The position numbers were made by a program, and so were the translations under genes. A stretch of DNA of 64,000 nucleotides from the NCBI GenBank assembly GCA_016946835.1, contig JACVTC010000008.1:2075001-2139000 (forward strand), written 5' to 3'. A model generated the notes under the pieces. That model made no database searches and was not told the DNA's origin. It saw only the letters and a list, made by a program, of their open reading frames with translations. This document shows, piece after piece, positions 50,206 to 61,200 of this stretch (within the stretch, counting starts at the first letter, position 1; every line of letters starts with the position of its first letter). The DNA is from Neocallimastix lanati (nom. inval.). Lineage: Eukaryota; Neocallimastigomycota; Neocallimastigomycetes; Neocallimastigales; Neocallimastigaceae.

Positions 50206-52284
50206 ATAGAAATTTATAAATATAGATATACAGTAAGAAAAGGTCTCGATAGTAGTAATAAAAACTATATTATATAATAATGAAATAGAGTGAAATATTA
50301 AAAATTTGAATTTATTTAATAAATTTATTTTTTAGTGGAAAGTTTTGAATTTATTATAGAATAAAGTTATAGTTACACAAGATTTGATAATATTATAATT
50401 AAACCAAACCAAACAATAAGCAATATAAACTAATAAATGAAATTAATTTAAAATTTATATTAAGATACATTGTTACACTAGGATGACAAAAATAGATTTA
50501 ATAAATAAAAAACTTTTTAAATAATTGGAATAATATATTATCAATATACAATAATATATGTAAATTATACGATAACAGCATATGATAAGAATATTTATAT
50601 ATTTTATATAAATTAATATTTATTTATTTTTAAAATATTTCGATATAAGATTATTATATATGAAACTTGTATGTAATATAAGGGAAAAATAAAAAAGATT
50701 ATATATTACTATTATTAATAATATATATTGTTAATTGAATATATTGACCAATAATTTATTGGATTTTATTTTTCTATGGATATAAAAAAATAAGATAAAT
50801 ATATATGTATTTGTTTAACGAATAGGAATCCAGGAAAGTATTCTTATAATGAATTCTAAAAACAATAAAACCAATTGAGGATTAATAATAATTATATAAA
50901 ATATTAAATAAAAATTTTTTAAAATTAAAATCATATAAAAAAAGTAAAATGAACAATATTTTGAACTCTTTTTTTTTTCTTTAGTATTCTTTGATTTATT
51001 TTTTTGTTAAATAATTGATTAATTATTTTAGAATTTTATAAATTTATATATTATGTATATATTTTTATAAAATTCTAAAATTTATTTTATTTTATTATAT
51101 TTTTTATTATTTTTTTTATTAATTTAATCATTAAACATATATTTATTTTAATTAATTTACATATTTATATAAATATTAGATATTATATTCGACGTTTAAA
51201 ATAAAAAAGTTATCTATTTAATATATATATATTTTATTATAATAAAAAGAAATATAAAGGAAAGATTAAATATAATTTAAATTCACTATAGATTATGAAA
51301 ATAGATTTTACATATAAATGAATTATTAATTTTAATACGCACAAAATTAAAATTTCATTACACGCACAAGAGAATAAAAAATTAAATTTTTTATATAATT
51401 AAGGATAGGATTGTACAAAATATTAAATAAATATATTATATTAATATATATATTAGAAGTTAATTAAAATTATATATCGAATAGATTTATTAATAAAAAT
51501 TAGGTTTAGAAAATATTATAAAATAAAAAATAGTACATATATAAAATTTCAATAAATAAAATACCTTTAAATAAATAATTTAATAAATTCATTCAAATTA
51601 TAGTACTTATAAGTACACTAAAAATATTTTAAATCATAAAAATAGTACATAAAATAATTCAGACATAATTAGTAAAAAAATAAACTTTTTTTTTATTTTT
51701 TTAATAATATTTAATTATATATTATTTTATTTTTTATATTCTTTTTTATGAAAAATGAAATAAAATATAATTATTCAATAAAATATCATATTATACAATA
51801 AAATATAATTTAATTTTGAAAAGTGTTATAATAAATAAATAATAATTAAACCAGAATTTTTGGTAAACAAAATAAATAAAAATAACACTTTTTTTATAAA
51901 TTCAATTCCAGAAAATAATAAAAAAATTAAAATAAAAATATTCAACTTCTTTAATATTAAATTCCAAATAAAATAAAAAAGTAAAATTTTTATTTTATTT
52001 TCATTACATAAATTTCAATAAAATATAATTATTCAGTTATTCTTTAAAGAATCTGATAATTATTCATAGAAAAAAAAAATCAATAATAAAATTTTACTAA
52101 AAAATAAAGATTTTTTAAATTTTTTAAAATAAACCATTAAAAATTTTAAAAAATAATAAAAAAAATATCTTTATTAATTATTTTTTAAAAAATAAAGTAT
52201 TATTCAATATTAACCTAAAAACAAACAAATCAAAAAAAAAAAATACAAAATAAATAAATAAAAATAACAAATAAAAATAAAAAA
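50206..52284. other. A/T intergenic DNA upstream of the giant coiled-coil gene
   Basis: No gene is seen. It holds an 18-bp-arm foldback at 51025-51081. The last 100 bases before the ATG are A-rich (ACAAATAAAAATAAAAAA), as in the leader of the hydrolase gene. Confidence 0.65.
51025..51081. repeat. Perfect foldback, 18-bp arms
   Basis: ATTTTAGAATTTTATAAA (51025-51042) and its exact reverse complement (51064-51081), with a 21-base loop. Confidence 0.85.
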
Positions 52285-55200
52285 ATGGAAAATTATCAAG
52301 AAAAATACGAAAATTTATCTGAATCTGGATCAGATTCCTCAACAGCTTTATTAGATCTTTCAAAATTAGAATATAGTTTGAAGAGGCTCGAGGCTTTAGC
52401 TAGCGCATCAACTTCAGACGTTGAAAGTGAAATTGATTTTGATATTAATGATGTTACAGATGGTGGCAAGTTAGATTTTGAAAATGACGATTTTATTCCA
52501 AAGATACCAATTAGAAGTTATCAAAATGATGATTTTCAAACTAGAAGATATTCTGGCAAAGAATATGTCAGTCTAAGTAATGAAAATAAGGAAACTTCGA
52601 CTCCATCGAATAATATATTAAATGGTAAAGTATTTTAATAAATAATATGGAATAATTCTTATTTTTTTTTAAATTATTATAGAAAAACGAATTATTATTT
52701 AATATTTCTTATTATTAAAATATTAAATTAAAATTATTTAATTAAAATCCATTGTTTATTTATTATATAATAATTATTATTTATTTAATTTGAATTAAAT
52801 AAAAATATAATTGACAGAGAATGAAAATAAAGCTCGTGGGGTACATTTCGATTTAAATAATATTGCATTCAATGAAGTTTCTGCTTATCCAAGAGGTATT
52901 GGAGAAAATTTCATAACCAAAAAATTATTTTCATTTAATCGTGATAAATCTGGAAATGATGAAACAAAGCAGGAATTAGAAATAATGAAAAAAGAATGTA
53001 TCAATAGAGAAAACGATCTTCGTAAATTAAGAGAAGAACTTAATTCTCTAAAGAAAGAATATATAATTAAAGATAATAAATTAAAAAAATTAGAAGTTGA
53101 AAAAAATAATTTAGAATCAGACCTTGTTCTATATAAGGAAAAATCAGATCAACTTGAAAAAAATGCTGATTTAAACCGTATGTCTGAAAATTCTCAATCT
53201 ATTGAAGGACCAATAATTAAAACATCTGATACCAAATTTTTAGCTGAACAACTTGAAAGATATCAAAGTAAATTTAAAGAACTAAAGAAAATTAATGAAG
53301 AAGAAAAGAATAAATCCAGACAATATAAAGCAAGGTTTGATGAAATTAAAAAACTTATTAATCAATTAGAATTAAAACAAAAGGAAGATAGAAAAGCTTA
53401 TGTTCACTTAAAGCGTTCAACTGAAATAGAAATAAATAATTATAAATCTTTACTTCAGGGAGAACAAAATAGAAGTAAGGAATTAGAAACTAAACTTAAA
53501 GAATTAAAGAATACTCAAACTACATATGAAATTGAAAAGATCAAAGAAATTGAAAAATTAACTGATCAAATAAGGCAAATAGAAGTTAGATCAAAGGAAT
53601 ATATTTCTTTAATTCAAAAAGAAAAAGAAAAAGTTAAAAGATTGGAAAAACAGTTGGAACAAAAAGAAAAGCAATCAAGCAGCCTTGATAACGGTGAAAT
53701 TGAAAAGCTACAAAAATGTATAAAAGAAATTCAACTTAAAGTTATAGAATATGAAAAATTAATTATAATAGAACGTGAAAAATCTAAAGAATTAGAATCA
53801 CTTTTGAATGATCAAGAAGAAAAATCAAAGGAATACAAACTTCAAAAACAAAATGAAATTGATAAGTTAATTGTCCAAATTAACGAGATTAATGTAAAAT
53901 CGAAAGAATATGAAAATAGAATTAAACAAGAACAGAATAAATCTGAACAACTCGAAAAGCATTTGAAAGAAAATGAAATAAAGTATAGAGATTTTGAGAT
54001 AGAAAAGCGTAAAGAAGTCGAAGACTTGAAGACTCATATTAACAAAATACAAAATAAAATTGTAGAATATGAAACAATTGTTGAAGAATATGAAATTCTT
54101 GTTAAACAAGAAAAAGCTGAAACTGAAAAATCTAGAGACTTGGAATTAGAAAAAGATAAGGAGATAGAAAAGTTAACCCACGAAGCTAAAGAGGCTAATG
54201 ATAAATATATAGAACTTCAAAAATTAGTAGAACAAGCAAATAAGAAAATTGATGAAGAGAAAGAGAGATCAATCTCTTTGAATAACCAATTAAATGTAAA
54301 GGTGATCGAATCTAATGATCTCATCAATAAGAAACAAAGTGAAATTGAAAAATTATTAGTTCGCATTAATATCGTTGAGAAGATGGCACAAGAAGAAAAA
54401 GAAAAAGCTAAAGCCTTTGAAGCCCAATTAAATGATACAGAAATAAAATCAAGAGATATACAAAATGAAAAAGAAGCTGAAATTCAAAAATTAAATAATC
54501 AAATTAAGGAAGCAAATGAAAAAATTGAGGAATATGTCATTTTAATTGAAAATGAAAAGAAGACTGTAAGTAAATTAGAAAATGAATTAGGTCAAAAGAA
54601 TGAATATTCTAAAAATCTTGAAATTGAAAAGCAGGAAGAAATTAAGAATTTGAAAGATCAGATAGAAGAAGCAAAGTCCAAAACAAGAGAATACCAAGCT
54701 ATTGTGAATCAAGAAAAGGAGAAATATAAGAATTTGATTCAAGAATTAAATGAAAAGGAAATTCATTATAAGAATTATGAACTTCAAAAGCAAGGTGAAA
54801 TAGAAAAGTTATTAGTAAAAATTACTGAAATTGAACGTATTAATCAACAGGAAAAAGAGAGAGCCACAAAATTGCAAAATCAATTAAAAGAAAGTGAAGA
54901 ACAATCGAAAGCTCTTGAAAAAGAATTAAAAGATAAAGAAGAAAAGACAAAAGTAATTGAAAATGAAAAGAATATTGAAGTTGAAAGATTAGTTAATAAA
55001 ATTTCCGAGATTGAAAAGTTGATGTACGAAGAAAAGAAAAAGGCAATTGATTTAGAAAATCAATTAAACTCTAATGAGGAAAAAACTAAAAATCTTGAAA
55101 TTGAAAAACAAAATAATATAAAATCATTAATTCCATTTATTGTTCAAAAAATTGTTAAGAATGAAAAAGAAAAGAAAGATTTTATTGAAAATCAAAATCT

Positions 55201-58200
55201 TGAAAGAGAAAGATCTAGAAATATTGAATTGGAAAATCAAAAAGAAATTGAGACCTTGAAAAAGCAAATTAAAGAAGCAAATGCAAAAGCTCAAGATGTT
55301 ACTAACGAAAAGGATGGAGAAATTAAACAATTACTTTTGAAGGTAACTGAAATTCAAAAAATTGTTGACCAAGAGAAACATAAATCTTCAGAATTAGAAA
55401 GACAATTAGTTGAAAATGAAGAAAAGACAAGAAAACTTGAAGATGATAAGAAAAGGCAAATAAAAGCCCTTTTCCCAATGGTTATTGGAAGAATTGTTGA
55501 AAAAGAAAGAGAAAAGAAGTATTTCATTGAGCAACAAAATATTGAAAAAGAAAATGCTTTAATGAAGCAAAAGGAAATTGAAGATTTAAAACATGAAATT
55601 GAAGAAGCTAAGATTAAGGCGCAAGGTTATGAAAGTGAAATTAATGGTCATAAAGAAAGAATTTCTGAATTAGAGAAACAACTTGAAAGTAATGAAATTA
55701 TGACTCGAGAAGCCGATGATGCTAAACAAAAGGAAATTGATACTTTACTTCAAAAAATTACTATAATAGAAAAGATTTTAGAACAAAAAAAGGGTACAAT
55801 AAATGAATTAGAACAACAATTAAATAAAACTGTAGATAATAATAGAGCTGTTGAAAAAGATAAACAAGAAAAGATTGATGAATTATCGCGTAAAATTGAA
55901 GAAGTTGAAACAAAGGCACAAGATTATGAAAATAAAATCAATGAAAAGAAGGAAAAGATTTCTGAATTGGAAAAACAGTTAGCAGAAAATGAAGCTAAAT
56001 CTAAAGAAACTAGTGAAGCAAAACAAAAGGAAATTGATAATATAACTTTCAAACTTGTTGAAATAGAAGAATATTATGAAGTTGAAAAGGAAAAAGCCAA
56101 GAATTTAGAACAAAAATTAATTGAGTATGAAGAACAATCAATAAATGCATCAACTAAACAACAAGATGAAATCAATGATTTAATCCATCAACTTGAAGAA
56201 GCAAATTCTAAGATACAAGATTATGAAAAGTCAATCATGGAATATAAAGTTAATATTTCTGAAATTGAAAAACAATTAGCCGATAGTGAAGCTAAAGCTA
56301 GAGAAACAGGTGAAGCAAAACAAAATGAGATTCAACAATTAATTGAAAAAATTACCATTATTGAAACAATTGTTGAACAAGAAAAGGAAAAAGCTAATGT
56401 TTTGGAGAAGCAACTTACTAATAACGAGGAAAATTCAAGAGATTTGGTTAATGGAAAGCAAGAGGAAATTGATAAATTACTTGACAAGATTTCTGAAATT
56501 CGTGAAAATGTTGAACAGGAAAAGAAAAGAGCTAATGATTTAGAAATGCAATTAGCTGAAAATGAAGAAAAGACAAGAAAACTTGAAGAAGAAAAGAAGA
56601 TTCAATTAAATGCCCTATTCCCTGTTATTATGAGTAAGATTGTTAAAAATGAAAAAGATAAGATAGATTTCCTTTCTTACCAAAATGATAAAGAATTAGA
56701 AAAGCAAAAGGAATTATCTGACTTAACTCATCAAATAGAAGAAGCTAAAAATAAGGCACAAGTATATGAAAAGACAATCACTGAATATAAAGAAAAAATA
56801 GTTGATTTAGAAAAGCAACTTGATGATAATAAAGTTAAATCAAGAGAAGAAAATGATACCAAACAAAAGGAAATTGAAGATTTAACCATAAAAATTGCTG
56901 AAATTGAAAACCATTACAAAATTGAAAAGGAAAAAGTCAAAGATATTGAAAAGCAATTGATTGATCAAGAAGAAAAATCAAGAGATATTACTAATGAAAA
57001 ACAAGGTGAAATTGAAAAATTAATTGAAAAAATTACCATCATTGAAAAAATTGTAGAAGAAGAAAAGGCTAAATCTAATCATTTAGAAAAGCAATTAGCC
57101 ATTAATAAAGAAAGAACAAAGGAATTAGAGATTGAAAAGAGAAACCAATTAAAATCTCTTATTCCAATTGTTCTTCAGAAAATTGTCCGAAATGAAAAGG
57201 ACAAGCAAGGTTTCATTGAGCGACAAAGACTTGAAAAAGAAAAGCATGAACAATTCGAGTTGGACAAGCAAAATGAAATAGATAGTTTAAATCGTGATAT
57301 TAATGATGCTAAGAGTAATTATGAAAGTATTATTAATGAAAATAGAGAGAAGATCGAAGAATTAGAAAGACAACTTATTGATAATGAAGCTAAAATTAAA
57401 GATATTAGTGATGCTAAGCAAACTGAGATCCAACAATTAATTGATAAGATTACTGTAATTGAAAAGATTGTCGAACAAGAAAAGGAAAAAGCAACTGACT
57501 TGGAAAAGCAGATGGCTGAAAATGAAATTAAAGCAAGGGAAGCAGATACAGCCAAGCAAGATGAAATTGAATTTTTAAATCAAGAGTTAAATAGTCAAAT
57601 AGAAGATGCTAAGAATAGGACTAAAGATTATGAAAAAATAATTGCTGATGATAAGGAAAAAATATCATCTTTAGAAAAGCAACTTGCTGAAAATGAAGCC
57701 AATGCTAAAGAAGATAATAACGCTAAGCAAATCGAAATTCAACAATTACTTGAAAAGATTACTATTATTGAAAAAATTGTTGAAGATGAAAAAGCTAAAT
57801 CCAATGATTTAGAAAAACAATTAGCAGATAACGAAATTAAAATAAAGAAAGCTGATAATGACAAACAACAAGTCATTGATACTTTAAATCGTGAAATCAA
57901 TGATGCTAAAGGTAGAATATCTTCATTGGAAAAACAACTTGCTGATAGTGAAGAAAAATCTAAAGAATTTGATGAAGCCAAACAAAATGAAATACAGCAA
58001 TTAATTGAAAAGATTATCATTATCGAAAAAATTGTGGAGAATGAAAAAGAAAAATCAAAAGATTTAGAAAAACAATTAACTGATAATGAGGCTAAGGCAA
58101 GGGAGGCCGATGTTGCTAAGCAAAATGAAATTGATGCATTAAATCGTGAATTGAACAATCAAATTGAAGAATCTAAGAGCAAGACTAAAGAATATGAAAA

Positions 58201-61200
58201 GAAAATTGCTGATGCAAAGGTTGAAATTTCTTCTTTAGAAAAACAACTTGTTGATAATGAAGCTAAGGCTAAGGAAGATAATGATGCTAAACAAAATGAA
58301 ATAAAACAATTACTTGAAAAGATTACTTTAATTGAAAAGATTGTTGAAAATGAAAAGGTTAAATCAAATGAACTGGAAGAAAAATTGAATAACAATATAG
58401 AAAAATCTAGAGTTGCTGAAAACGATAAACAAAGTATTATTGATGACTTAAATCGTCAACTTGATAATGCTAAGATTAAGGTTCAAAATTACGAAGAGAT
58501 CATTGAAAATAATAAGGATAAAATTTCTTCAATGGAAAAGCAAATAGCTGACAAAGAAAATAGTTTAGAACTAATTAAAAATAGTCAAATTGAAGATACA
58601 AATGAAAAGATTAAAAAATATGAAAAAATGGTTAATGATGCTGAGGATAAGATTTCTTATTTAGAAAAGCAATTAATAGATAATGAAGCTAAAGCTAAAG
58701 AAAATAATGATGCCAAGCAGGATGAAATCAAACAATTACTCGAAAAGATAGCTATTGTTGAAAAGAAGTTAGTAGATGAAATGGCTAAATCTAAAAACTT
58801 AGAAAAACAGTTATCAGATAATGAAGAAAAATCTGAAAGTATTGAAGTTAAAAAATCTGAAGATATAAAAGATCTATCAACAGAAGAACCTATCGAAGAG
58901 GAACCAAGACAAATATGTTTACCTGAAGATACAGAAGATAAACAAATCGAAATAAATAAGTTAATGGCAAAAATAGTAGAAATGGAAAAAATCGTAAACC
59001 AGGAAAAAGAAAGGGCTGATAATTTAGGAAAACAATTAGCTGATAATGAAGAAAAATCTAAGAGTTTAGTATTACAACTTGAAAAAGAAAAGGAAAGGGC
59101 TAATTTATTAGAAAAGAAGTTGAATGGAACGAATGAAAGGCCAGAGGAATCTGTATCTGTTTCAGAAATTGAAGAAATTTCACAAAACTTATCTGAAGTT
59201 CCAGAGGAGAAGTTAGATGAAGAAGTATCTCAAAAATTATCTGAACTTCCAGAAGAAAAGTTAGATGAAGAAGTATCTCAAAAATTATCTGAACTTCCAG
59301 AAGAAAAGTTAGTTGAAGAAGTTCCTCAAGAATTATCTGAACTTCCAGAAGAGAAATCTGCACAAGAATATTCTCCTAATTCTGAATCATCAAAAGAAAA
59401 TCCATGGAAACAATTAATTCCTACAATCATTGAATTAATTGTAAATCAAGTTAAAAATAAAGAAGATCAGGACAAACCAAATTACAAGAAAGAAAGAAAT
59501 CATGAGAATTATTATTTGAATTTATCAAATGATGGTAGAATATATATCATGAATGGAAAGAACAATGTTTATTGGAATTCTTTACCAATAAAGCTTTCAG
59601 AACAAAGGAATGATGAATCATCACCAAAAGAACATGTTATTACAGAACAAAATGAAGATATAGAACCAAAATTAGGTGAAATTAGTAAAATTGCTCGTGT
59701 TAATTCAATGGGATATCCTGATGAAACAAATGAAGAAATTTATGAAATAACTGAAGGATCAATTCCAAAAGAAGTTAAATATGGTAACAATGAACCTGTA
59801 GAAGAATCCTATATGATTGTTAGAGAAGATATTAATGGTGATAGTAATGCTGATAATATAGCTATTGAAGATGATAAAAAGAAGCATGTAACATTTGATG
59901 AAAGTCCAAAGTATATGAATCACTCTCAAGAAAAGAAAATACCGGTTAATTATTACTTGAATGTAGGAGATGATGGTAAATTAACCATAGGAGATGATAA
60001 TGATAATATTTTGAATTATTGGCCATTACGTTTAAATAATTCAAATGAAAAAGAAATAAAAACTAATATATCAGAAAGTAAAGAAGATGATTTACTTACA
60101 GAAGAATATTATGAAATCACAGAAGAAATGGTTCCAAGTGACAATGAAAGTAATAGTGATGAATATGAAGTTTCAAATACAACAGAAATTTCAACATCAA
60201 AACCATATATTCCAAAGAAGGAGGATTATATCATATATATTGAAGATGTAGTAGAAGATCCTACCTTGGATGAATTACTAGATCAAATGGAAGAAAGTAA
60301 GAAAAGTGATACTTTTGATGAACCTTCTGAAGAAATTATCAGAATAGACGATACTCAAGAACCAAAGGCAGAGAAAGAAATTAAAGAAAAGAAGTTAACC
60401 TCAAATGATTATTGTTTAAATATTTCAAATGATGGAAGATTATATCTTGATGGTTTAAATCTTTATTGGCCCTTACGTTTAGCTGATACTAATGAAATGA
60501 AACCTTTACCAAAGGAGGAAATACTCGTTAAGGTTTCCGACCCAGAAAAAATAACCATGAAACCAAAGAAAGAAGAAATTCCAGTGAAGGTTGCAGAACC
60601 AAAAGCATTAACCGATGAACCAAAAGAAGAAGAAATTCCAATTAATGTTTCCGAACCAGAAAAAATAACCATGAAACCAAAGAAAGAAGAAATTCCAGTG
60701 AAGGTTGCAGAACCAAAAGCATTAACCGATGAACCAAAAGAAGAAGAAATTCCAATTAATGTTTCTGAACCAGAAAAAATATACGAAGAACCAAAAGAAG
60801 AAGAAGAAATTCAAGAAGATAATTCATTTATTACTCCTACTGAAACTTCATTAATTGCTGAAAGTTCAAGATTACATGGTCCGTTAGAAGAGTCATTCAT
60901 CCCTCCTGTTGAAATGAACAATAATGAAGATTTAATCTTTGAAGGTCCAAGTTTATTAGATCTTTCAATACATCCTTCTAAGCGGGATGTTTCAACATCA
61001 AAGATTGAAACATCTCCAATAGCAATAGGAAGTTCTCGAGTTATTAAGAGTCCTGAAAATGGTAAGAAAAAGTATATAAAGAAGAAATTTGTAACTAAAA
61101 CGATTTCTACTAAAGAAAATAATGGACCAAATGTTTCACAATTTGCTAATAGAAGTGGAGATATTGAGCTAGCATCAAATATTTCTAACTATTCTAGTAT

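Noticed and set aside
57319-58395. Ser/Phe-rich minus-strand frames in the giant gene
   Set aside because: Antisense shadows of the coiled-coil coding sequence (Lys, Glu and Ile codons reversed).
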